Positions 46,452 through 54,130 of a stretch of 64,000 nt of DNA are shown here, piece by piece. A program made the position numbers and the translations under genes. Within the stretch, counting starts at the first letter, position 1. Each line of letters opens with the position of its first letter. The notes under the pieces are model-generated. The model was not told the origin of the DNA. It worked only from the letters and a program-made list of their open reading frames with translations, and searched no databases. The stretch comes from JANOBD01 sp031411495 (GTDB lineage: Bacteria; Planctomycetota; Phycisphaerae; Tepidisphaerales; Tepidisphaeraceae), in the NCBI GenBank assembly GCA_031411495.1, contig JANOBD010000006.1, positions 12,447 through 76,446 of the forward strand, in the 5' to 3' direction.

Positions 46452-46572
46452 GGACGACAGAATAACCCAACCTCGTCCCGGAAAGCAGAGACGCCTCGAA
46501 TCGCACTTGCGAATCGAGGCGCTCCACAGATCAATACTAAGAGGAAATGACTAAATCATATACCGCCGCCTT

Positions 46573-49302
46573 TTATCCCCGTCGGCGGTACGCGATCAAC
46601 ACTCCCATTCCGGCCAAAAGGCCAAGGGTTGTTGGCTCAGGAATGACGACGCGCAGATCAGGCAGATCGATCGCGTCGAGGTTGTCGCTGAGCCAGTTGT
46701 AATTGTTTCCGTATGCGGTCCCGTCAAATCCCACCTCGAGCAGGCCGAGTTCGGACGCTTCCATGTACAGCCGGTTCGTGCCGGCCGTTGTTCCGTTGAG
46801 AAAGAGGTCGCCGGCGACTTCGCCTTGCGTGCTTTCGCGCGCCAGTGGCGTGCCGGCGACGCCGGTCGAGTCGCGATCGACGCTGAAGAGCACCAGATCC
46901 TTCGACGGATCGAAGACCGGGAACCCCTGCGCGTCGAACTGTCCCGAAAGAATCTGCACGCAGAGCGCGTCGATATCGTCGTTCGCGCTCAGGCCCAGTT
47001 GCGCGGGAGTCGCGAAGACCTTGTACGAGCCCGGCTGGTCGGTCCGCGCCACGAGCACTTTGCCGCGCTCGTTGGTCACGCTATCGCGATCGAGCGTGAA
47101 GAAGACGAGGTTGTCTTTGGTGAACGGCTGATTCGGATTCGGCGCGGTGAACTGCGTGGTGGTGTTGCCTTCGCCTTCGAGGCCGGTCACGTCGTCTTCG
47201 TTCTGGTTGGTGCGCGGGCCGATGAGGCCCATCGAGTTCGAGTCGGCGCTGACGATCGTGCCGACGCCGCCGCCGTTGCCGACGAGTTGTGCGTTGGGGC
47301 GATTCCGCGTGGCGGCCGGGTTCTGGTTCCCAGTCGGGGCCACGCCGGGGTTGAACGTCGTGAAGAACACGTCGCCGGCCGCTTCATTCACCACCGCGGC
47401 TTCGTCATAAATGACATTCGGGCCGCCCGCGCCCTGGAAGGGCCGGCCGGTGGCGTAGGTGTCTACGCTGAAGTGGACGCCGCCGCCGTTGAGCAGCGTG
47501 TCCTTGATGTTGTCTTTGCCGAAGCTGATGTCGCCGATGTGATCGTCGAGCGCATCGGTCGTCGTCTTCAAGCCAAACTGCTGGTCGCCGAAGAAGGCGA
47601 GGCCGTTCGAGCCGTTCATGCTCGTGGTGTAGATGTTCGATTCGACGCCCGCCTGCAGCCCCAGCGCCTCGCCGGTCGACTGCGCTCGTACGCCGGTGAG
47701 CGTCTTGCCCTCGGTCACGAGGTCGGCGCCCGCACCCAGCGGGCGATGCACCTGGTCGCGCACCGTGAAGTAGATCGGGTTCGCCTGCGGGGCCGGCGCG
47801 ATGTTGGGCGCACTCACCGCGTACGCCACCGAGTACGGCTGCGCGTTGACTGCGGTGTTGTTGCCGGCGTTGCGGACCTGTAGCGTGTAGTTGCCGGGCG
47901 TATCGATGACGAAGTTCAGGTGCGTCGCGCCGGCAGCATTCTGCGAGATCACCGACGTCCCGCCCGGGCCGTTGAGCAGGATGTCGAACTTTCCCTGCGT
48001 GGCGTCGACGGTGTAGGTGTCGGCCGGCGCTGCGCCGCCGCCCTTGGTGATGTTTCGGTCCCACGTCACCGTCGCGACGACGCGCGTCTGCTCGGTCGTT
48101 CCGTTGAGGGTGAGGACAGTCGCGAGCGCGTTGTTGCCGGCGAGGTTACCGTTACTCAGTCCGCGCTTGGCGAGTACCCCGGCGGGATCGCGTTGCAAAG
48201 CCGGGATCGCGACCGAGGCCGCATCCCACGCATTGACGAAGCCGCCGCCGATCTGTGTGTCCAATCCGTTCTGGCCGGCGACCCACGCGGTGTCATCGAC
48301 GCGGCGGAAGGTCTTGTCGGAGCCAGTCATGAGCGCTGCACGGAGCGAGCGCTCTTCCAGCGCCGCGTTGCCTTGCAGGAGTTGCGCCGCGATGCCGCTG
48401 ACGTGCGGGGCGGCGTAACTCGTGCCGACCCGGCCGACGTTCAGGCCCGAAGGATTGGTGAATGCGTTGCCGGCGTCCGCCATCGTGATGCCCTGGTCGG
48501 TCGCGCCGGCGGCGGTGTCCCTGTAGGCTCCGGGGGCAACCAGATCCGGCTTCATGATGCCCGCGGTCGTACCGAAGCTGCTGAAACCGGCGAGCCGATT
48601 CCATCGCTGATTCACCGGCCCCTGGAAGGATAAGTTCACGCCGGCCATGCCATCGGGATTCACCGAAGCACCGACCGCGAGCCCGCTGAAGCTGTCGCCG
48701 GGACGGGTGACATTGGGGTTGCCTTGGATGTACCCCGCGTTGCCTGCCGACTTCACGAGCAGATAGCCGGTTTGCTTTGCGAGGTAGTCCAGGCCCAGCG
48801 TGATCTTGGAAAGTGTCGTCGACGGCTGCGAGGTGCCGTTGGCGAACTTCAGTCCATAGCTCGCGTTGACGACGCGGGCGACGGGCGCGATGGTCGACTG
48901 CCAGCGGAACGCGTCGATCGAGTCGTCATCGAACGTGCCGAAGCCGTCGTTGGTGTAGTCGTCGGAGAACAGCCGTGCCCCGGGTGCCATGCCACGGTTG
49001 AACGGATCGTTCGACACCATGATGCCGGCCACTTCGAGCGGATGGCGGGCGCCGTTGGCGGCAATGGTGTCGCCGGCGCGCGGGGTGAAAGGAACATTGG
49101 TGTGTGCAAGCGGGATGCCCGGTTCGACCTGCCCGATGACCACGCCGGTGCCATCAAAGCCCAAGGCGTATTCGAGGTGGGCCGACATGACTTGCCGCTT
49201 GGTGGCGGCGTCGGTTGCGAACACGATCGAGGCGGATGCGCCGACACAGGCGGCGAACAGGATGCAGCGGACAGCACCCGAAGAAAGGATTTGCTTGCCC
49301 AT
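46573..49302 (-). CDS. Subtilisin-like (S8) protease with PEP-CTERM tail
   Basis: About 909 residues: signal peptide (ILFAACVGASASIVFA), S8 catalytic domain in the first third, then a pre-peptidase beta-sandwich (GGTSVISQNAAGATHLNFVI) and a long beta-rich region, ending in VIPEPTTLGLLAGMGVLIAY, a PEP-CTERM signal. The catalytic Ser motif GTSYAAPHVSGIAAQ and a His (GARHPLEVAGI) are present, but the expected Asp region reads GVVIGQVEPGIP, with Glu where Asp is normal. It may still be active, or not. ATG 49302 has GGGAG upstream. Confidence 0.85.
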   Translation of the reverse strand: MGKQILSSGAVRCILFAACVGASASIVFATDAATKRQVMSAHLEYALGFDGTGVVIGQVEPGIPLAHTNVPFTPRAGDTIAANGARHPLEVAGIMVSNDPFNRGMAPGARLFSDDYTNDGFGTFDDDSIDAFRWQSTIAPVARVVNASYGLKFANGTSQPSTTLSKITLGLDYLAKQTGYLLVKSAGNAGYIQGNPNVTRPGDSFSGLAVGASVNPDGMAGVNLSFQGPVNQRWNRLAGFSSFGTTAGIMKPDLVAPGAYRDTAAGATDQGITMADAGNAFTNPSGLNVGRVGTSYAAPHVSGIAAQLLQGNAALEERSLRAALMTGSDKTFRRVDDTAWVAGQNGLDTQIGGGFVNAWDAASVAIPALQRDPAGVLAKRGLSNGNLAGNNALATVLTLNGTTEQTRVVATVTWDRNITKGGGAAPADTYTVDATQGKFDILLNGPGGTSVISQNAAGATHLNFVIDTPGNYTLQVRNAGNNTAVNAQPYSVAYAVSAPNIAPAPQANPIYFTVRDQVHRPLGAGADLVTEGKTLTGVRAQSTGEALGLQAGVESNIYTTSMNGSNGLAFFGDQQFGLKTTTDALDDHIGDISFGKDNIKDTLLNGGGVHFSVDTYATGRPFQGAGGPNVIYDEAAVVNEAAGDVFFTTFNPGVAPTGNQNPAATRNRPNAQLVGNGGGVGTIVSADSNSMGLIGPRTNQNEDDVTGLEGEGNTTTQFTAPNPNQPFTKDNLVFFTLDRDSVTNERGKVLVARTDQPGSYKVFATPAQLGLSANDDIDALCVQILSGQFDAQGFPVFDPSKDLVLFSVDRDSTGVAGTPLARESTQGEVAGDLFLNGTTAGTNRLYMEASELGLLEVGFDGTAYGNNYNWLSDNLDAIDLPDLRVVIPEPTTLGLLAGMGVLIAYRRRG

Positions 49303-49621
49303 AACGACTCCCACACAGAAAGGTTACGGCCCCGCTGGCATCTTGAAGTGAACCGCCGCAATATCAGCGTGTAAATACATTCGCATGATCTTGGCGTTCC
49401 GTCAATGAAAATGTGATTATTCAGAAAATATTGTGCATTTTATTGGCCGTCGGCGATCTACGGGAATATTGAACCGCTTCGCAATCGAAAAAATTGTTTC
49501 GATCGATGTAGAGTACGAGTTTCATCGGGGCCAACCGTTCGCGATCCGCGCGGTTCCGATGGAGTTGCGAGCGCGCTGCGAGATGCTTGTCGAGAATCGC
49601 TCACGCTTATCATCAGCCGCC

Positions 49622-50095
49622 ATGCGACGCTCCGACCCGATCCATCGCGCCCAGATCGCGGCTGCGACCTTGCTTGCGTTGTGCGGCGTATGCCTGCTCG
49701 CCGCGGTTGGTCCGCTCTCGGTCGCGCTGCTCACCGGCCGGACGAAGCCTGCGCCAGGCCACTTGCTTTATGCGGCCGCCTGCACGCTCGTGTTCGTCGT
49801 GCCGGCATGCATCTATCTTGCGCTGTTGATGACGCTCCGCCGACGGAGCCGGCTGATCTGCATTCTCGGGATTCTCGCCGCGAGCCTGCACATCCTCTCC
49901 GCCTCGGCCGGGCTCATCTCGCTTGCCTGTTTCGCGCGGCAAATCGGCCCATTCGCGGCAATCCCAGGGAGCGGCGCTCTCGTGTTCCTTGCCGCGTGCA
50001 TCGTGCTGATCCTCTCGCTGCGAAGCTCGATGCGTACGCTGCACGCGATTCCCGACGATGGACAGCGCGGATTCGAACCGATGACGAAAAGATGA
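49622..50095 (+). CDS. Small four-helix membrane protein of unknown function
   Basis: A 157-residue protein with about four membrane helices (for example LLALCGVCLLAAVGPLSVAL, AACTLVFVVPACIYLALLMT, LICILGILAASLHILSA). No motif recognised. ATG 49622 is likely; a longer upstream frame exists but is not hydrophobic. The last bases include a tRNA T-arm-like stretch on the other strand, which is a coincidence (see rejected list). Confidence 0.6.
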   Translation: MRRSDPIHRAQIAAATLLALCGVCLLAAVGPLSVALLTGRTKPAPGHLLYAAACTLVFVVPACIYLALLMTLRRRSRLICILGILAASLHILSASAGLISLACFARQIGPFAAIPGSGALVFLAACIVLILSLRSSMRTLHAIPDDGQRGFEPMTKR

Positions 50096-50548
50096 GACAG
50101 CGCTGTTCACGCCCGGCCGAACGGCATTCACATCGATTCCGCTCGCGTTGATCCTCGCCGAGGAGTTAAGAATGTGTCCTCGATCGCTCGCCCTCCCGCG
50201 GGAGTTCCGCGCGGAGTGAAGTTGTGTAAGCGGCAATCGCGTGGGCTACTCAGTGGCTGGGCCGACGCGATATCGAGCCTGAGAAGCCTTGCGCGACTCT
50301 CGCACCGTGCTGCATTCAGCTCGAAAGTGAGAAAACGGGTGCGATTCGTCCTAAACCTATTTTCAGAAGCGATTTATGTTCTTACCGCATCGAAAATCGG
50401 GATCGCCGAATGCGATGGAATGCAAGAGAATGCAAGACGCTTCTAGCCGCGCAAGGGGGCAGCAACAGCGGCGGGACGCCGTTGTCACGGTTTTTCGGGT
50501 TCGGTTGCGTGTACCGGCCGATTGCCTAAGATCGAGGATCTCCGAAAC
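50096..50548. other. Gene-free leader of lpxC-fabZ
   Basis: No gene. Contains at 50419-50438 the 20-bp word that recurs before L31. Small frames in it have no ribosome binding site and no homology. Confidence 0.55.
50419..50438 (+). repeat. 20-bp word shared with the L31 leader
   Basis: AATGCAAGAGAATGCAAGAC, one mismatch from 27230-27249; about 110 bases before the lpxC start codon. Confidence 0.5.
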
Positions 50549-51880
50549 GTGACTTTGCTCCAACGCACATTATCCCGTGAGGTGTCCATCACCGGGCCAG
50601 GCCTCTTCAGTGGCGAAGCGGCTACGTTGACGTTCGCCCCGGGCGAACCGGATACGGGAATCGTTTTCGTCCGCGAGAACGGCGTCAAGTCGGCCTCGAT
50701 CAATGCCCACATCTCCAACCTGATGCCCAAGCCGCGGCGGACGTGCCTCAAGAACGGCACCCTCCATGTCGAGACCGTCGAACACTGCATGGCCGCGCTG
50801 AGCGGGCTCGGCGTGATCAACGCACAGGTCCGCGTGAACTCGGAACGCTCCGGCGAGTTGCCGATGGGCGATGGATCGTCCCGGCCGTTTGTCGATGCGA
50901 TCCGCAGCGTCGGGCTCGTCGACCAGGGGCTGAAGTTCGAGCCGATGATCATTACCAAGCCGGTGCAGGTGGAGTTCGGCGGCGCCACGCTGGCCGCGTT
51001 GCCCGGGCCGACGGACCACCTGGAAATTCTTTACGAGTTCGAAGCCCCCGCGCCCGTGGGCCGGCAGGTATTCGCGTTCCACCTGGACGCGTTCAACAGT
51101 GGCGGCGATCAGTTCGACGAGATCCTCGCCCCCGCGCGGACGTTCATCTTCGAGCATGAAATCAATCTGCTCAGAGCCGCCGGAATCGGCGCGCATCTCT
51201 CGCCGGCCGACCTGCTGGTGATCGCGCCGGGTGGCCCGCTCGACAATGCCTTCCGGTTTCCGGACGAGTGCGTCCGTCACAAGATCCTCGACCTGATTGG
51301 TGATCTCTCGCTGGTCGGGCGGCCGATCTACGGGCGGATCATCGCCCACAAATCCGGCCACGAGCTGAACCACAAGCTGGCGCGGATGCTGATCCGGCAG
51401 CACGAGTCGACGGAAAGGACAAATCTTCTGACGCGCGATGCCGCCTTGGACATCCGCCGCATCCAGAGGATTTTGCCGCACCGTTACCCGATGCTGCTGA
51501 TCGATCGGGTCCTGAAAATCGAAGGCGATCATCGGGCGGTAGGGCTGAAGAACATCACGTTTAACGACGTATTCTTTCAGGGACACTATCCGGGCACGCC
51601 GATTTTCCCGGGCGTTCTGATCATGGAGGCGATGGCGCAACTTGGTGGAATATTGCTGAGCCAGAAGCTCGAGCACACCGGTAAGCTTGCCGTGCTCCTC
51701 TCGATGGATAAGGTGAAGATGCGTCACCCGGTGGTGCCGGGCGACCAACTCATTCTCGAAGCGATCGCCGTCCGGGTGAAGAGTCGTACCGGGCACGTGC
51801 GGTGCAGTGCGTTTGTCGGCGACAAACAGGCTGCCGAGGCGGACATCAAGTTCATGCTCGTGGATGCTGAGCCGGGCTGA
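50549..51880 (+). CDS. lpxC-fabZ: LpxC-FabZ fusion: UDP-3-O-acyl-GlcNAc deacetylase and 3-hydroxyacyl-ACP dehydratase
   Basis: A 443-residue fusion of two enzymes. The N-terminal part (about 1-285) is LpxC, with zinc ligands in HVETVEHCMAAL, CVRHKILDLIGDL and AHKSGHELNHKLA; it commits to lipid A synthesis. The C-terminal part (about 300-443) is FabZ, with RILPHRYPMLLIDRVL and GHYPGTPIFPGVLIMEAMAQ (catalytic His and Glu). The same fusion is known in Bacteroidetes and planctomycetes. I chose GTG 50549 with GAGGAT nine bases upstream; TTG 50522 is an alternative. It starts the lpxC-lpxA pair. Confidence 0.92.
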   Translation: MTLLQRTLSREVSITGPGLFSGEAATLTFAPGEPDTGIVFVRENGVKSASINAHISNLMPKPRRTCLKNGTLHVETVEHCMAALSGLGVINAQVRVNSERSGELPMGDGSSRPFVDAIRSVGLVDQGLKFEPMIITKPVQVEFGGATLAALPGPTDHLEILYEFEAPAPVGRQVFAFHLDAFNSGGDQFDEILAPARTFIFEHEINLLRAAGIGAHLSPADLLVIAPGGPLDNAFRFPDECVRHKILDLIGDLSLVGRPIYGRIIAHKSGHELNHKLARMLIRQHESTERTNLLTRDAALDIRRIQRILPHRYPMLLIDRVLKIEGDHRAVGLKNITFNDVFFQGHYPGTPIFPGVLIMEAMAQLGGILLSQKLEHTGKLAVLLSMDKVKMRHPVVPGDQLILEAIAVRVKSRTGHVRCSAFVGDKQAAEADIKFMLVDAEPG

Positions 51881-52094
51881 TGCCTGAGGGTAGGTCGGTT
51901 CCGGGTGAGCCCGGCGATCGAAAAAGTCGATGATCCGCAGGGGCATCGACCGATAACAAAGTGGGCCCTCTGGTTCGCGGAGCGAACCGGGTCGGCAAAA
52001 GGCATAGGGAACCCGAACGTTTCGGGCTCAGGAAAGGCGAACGGACTCGCCTCTGACGGATCGAAGCGGACGATGGTTCGATGCGGGAGATCTA

Positions 52095-53054
52095 GTGAGC
52101 ATTGCCCAAAAGGGTACAAACTGGTTGCCGAGGTTTTTTCGGAAGCCGGAGACTGTCCTTCCCGAGGACCGGCTCGATTCGACGCCTCTCGACGACCGGA
52201 TCATTCTCCCGGCCGACGGATCGGTGACATCGCTCCAGCCTTCAATTCACAAGCTCGCCTGCGTCGATCCGCGCGCCCGCCTGGCCGATGGCGTCGAAAT
52301 CGGCCCGTTCTGTGTCGTGGGACCTGATGTCTCCATCGGCGCCGGCACCAAATTGCTCAACAACGTCACCATCACCGGCCACACCAAAATCGGCGCCGGA
52401 AACGTCATCTTTCCAAACGCGGTCCTCGGCACGATCCCTCAGGATAAAAAGTTCCTCGGCGAGACTACCTACCTCGAAATCGGCGACAACAACCACATCC
52501 GCGAAAACGTCACGATCCACACCGGTACCGGCAAAGGCGGCGGGCTGACCCGCGTCGGCTCCGGCAACCTCATCATGGTGGGCGTTCACCTGGGCCATGA
52601 CGTCTTCATCGGCGACAACTGCGTCCTGGCGAACAACGTCCTGCTCGCCGGACACGTCCACCTGGGCAACAACGTCATCCTCTCGGGCATGGTCGGTATC
52701 CACCACTTCGTCACCGTTGGCGATTACGCCTACACGAGCGGCATGGTGAAGATCACCCACGACGTGCCGCCGTTCGTAAAGGTGGACGACGACGACCGAA
52801 TCCGCGCCGTCAACAGCCTGGGTCTTCGCCGGAATGGCTTCCGGGAGGAAGATGTCAACGCGATCGAAGAGGCCGTCTGGAAGCTGTTCCTCGACAAGGA
52901 CCGCCCCCCAATGACCGCCGTGCTCCGGCAGTTCCGCGACGGAACCTACTCGTCGCTCTCGGCCAACCCGCACGTGATGCGGATCGTCGAGTTCCTTGAA
53001 CGCCGCAACCTCGGCAAGCACGGACGATATCTGGAGTCGCTACGCGCCGGATAA
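52095..53054 (+). CDS. lpxA: UDP-N-acetylglucosamine acyltransferase
   Basis: A left-handed beta-helix acyltransferase of 319 residues with hexapeptide repeats (VSIGAGTKLLNNVTITGHTK) and the LpxA C-terminal helices (LGLRRNGFREEDVNAIEEAV). It transfers a 3-hydroxyacyl chain to UDP-GlcNAc. An N-terminal extension of about 50 residues (MSIAQKGTNWLPRFFRKPE...) precedes the enzyme, unlike E. coli. GTG 52095 follows GGGAG. About 200 bases separate it from lpxC-fabZ. Confidence 0.92.
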   Translation: MSIAQKGTNWLPRFFRKPETVLPEDRLDSTPLDDRIILPADGSVTSLQPSIHKLACVDPRARLADGVEIGPFCVVGPDVSIGAGTKLLNNVTITGHTKIGAGNVIFPNAVLGTIPQDKKFLGETTYLEIGDNNHIRENVTIHTGTGKGGGLTRVGSGNLIMVGVHLGHDVFIGDNCVLANNVLLAGHVHLGNNVILSGMVGIHHFVTVGDYAYTSGMVKITHDVPPFVKVDDDDRIRAVNSLGLRRNGFREEDVNAIEEAVWKLFLDKDRPPMTAVLRQFRDGTYSSLSANPHVMRIVEFLERRNLGKHGRYLESLRAG

Positions 53055-53200
53055 TGACGAATCACGAATGCTCGAATGAAGAATGAATATCGAATGCTCC
53101 AATGAGTAAGAATGACGAAATGGCAAAATGCTGTTTCGTCATTTTGCATTTCTACATTCGACCTTCATTCTTCATTCGATTTTCGTCATTCGAGTTTCCA
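53052..53200. mobile_element. Palindromic element between lpxA and ribF
   Basis: A 149-base stretch of inverted words: left AATGACGAATCACGAATGCT, right arms read in reverse (TTTCGTCATT, ATTCTTCATTCG). The lpxA stop codon TAA at 53052-53054 is its first base group, and the ribF ATG (53203) is three bases after its end. Inner arms AATGACGAAA (53111-53120) and TTTCGTCATT (53134-53143) are perfect. No ribosome binding site is left before ribF. Confidence 0.7.
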
Positions 53201-53202
53201 AC

Positions 53203-54126
53203 ATGATCGTCCAACAGGGTCTAGATTCGCTCGCCTCCATCCCGCCCGGCTCGGCGATGAGCATCGGGAACTTTGACGGCGTTCACCTCGGCCATCGGCA
53301 GATCATCCGGACGCTCACGTCGCTCGCGGACGGAAGCGAATCCGTGCTGGTGACCTTCGAACCCCACCCGCTTACCGTGCTCCGCCCCGGCCTCGCCCCG
53401 CCGCGCCTCTCGGAGCCCGCCCAGAAGCAGGCGATCCTCCGCGCGCTCGGCATCGACAGGCTCATCGTGTTGCCCCCGTCGCGCGAAGTACTCGACGTCA
53501 CGGCTGAGGCGTTCTTCTCGATCCTGCGCGACGACGCTAAGGTCAGGCACCTGGTCGAAGGATCCAATTTCAATTTCGGAAAAGGACGCGGCGGCAACAT
53601 CGCCCGCCTGCGCGAATGGGCCGCGCGCGATCACATCGGCCTCACCGTGGCCGATGAAGTCAAGGTCACCCTCAGCGACCTTTCGATCATTGCGGTCAAC
53701 AGCTCGCTCATCCGCTGGCTGCTCGCCTACGGACGGGTTCACGACGCGGCGACCTGTCTCGGCGTGCCTTATGCCATCAACGGCAAGGTCGTCCACGGCG
53801 AAAAGCGCGGCCGCACGATCGGCTTCCCGACCGCCAATCTCAATTGCGGCGACCAACTCCTTCCCGCGCCCGGCGTCTACGCTGCACAGACCACCATCGA
53901 CCAAAAGCCGTACCGCGTCGCGCTCTCGATCGGCTCCAAGCCCCACTTCGACGGCACCACGATGACCGTCGAGGCGTTCCTCCTCGACTTCGCCGGCGAT
54001 TTGTACGACCGATCGCTCTCGATCGAGGTGACCGACTGGATTCGCGACCAGGCGAAGTTTCCGTCGCTCGCATCGCTGGTGGCGCAACTGCATCGCGACG
54101 TCGCGCGGGTCCGCCTGGCGACCTGA
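53203..54126 (+). CDS. ribF: Bifunctional riboflavin kinase / FAD synthetase
   Basis: About 307 residues. N-terminal FAD synthetase: SIGNFDGVHLGHRQIIR (HxGH-like), then VEGSNFNFGKGRGGN; C-terminal riboflavin kinase: KRGRTIGFPTANLN (GFPTANL), and AFLLDFAGDLYDR. Makes FMN and FAD from riboflavin. ATG 53203 begins directly after the palindromic element. No other flavin genes are adjacent. Confidence 0.92.
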   Translation: MIVQQGLDSLASIPPGSAMSIGNFDGVHLGHRQIIRTLTSLADGSESVLVTFEPHPLTVLRPGLAPPRLSEPAQKQAILRALGIDRLIVLPPSREVLDVTAEAFFSILRDDAKVRHLVEGSNFNFGKGRGGNIARLREWAARDHIGLTVADEVKVTLSDLSIIAVNSSLIRWLLAYGRVHDAATCLGVPYAINGKVVHGEKRGRTIGFPTANLNCGDQLLPAPGVYAAQTTIDQKPYRVALSIGSKPHFDGTTMTVEAFLLDFAGDLYDRSLSIEVTDWIRDQAKFPSLASLVAQLHRDVARVRLAT

Positions 54127-54130
54127 GCGA

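Noticed and set aside
50068..50110. tRNA-like T-arm (GGTTCGAATCC on the minus strand) with 7-bp complementary flanks
   Set aside because: The flanking arms ACAGCGC/GCGCTGT are only 31 bases apart, too close for a tRNA, and there is no anticodon arm or D arm. It sits at the end of a membrane protein gene.
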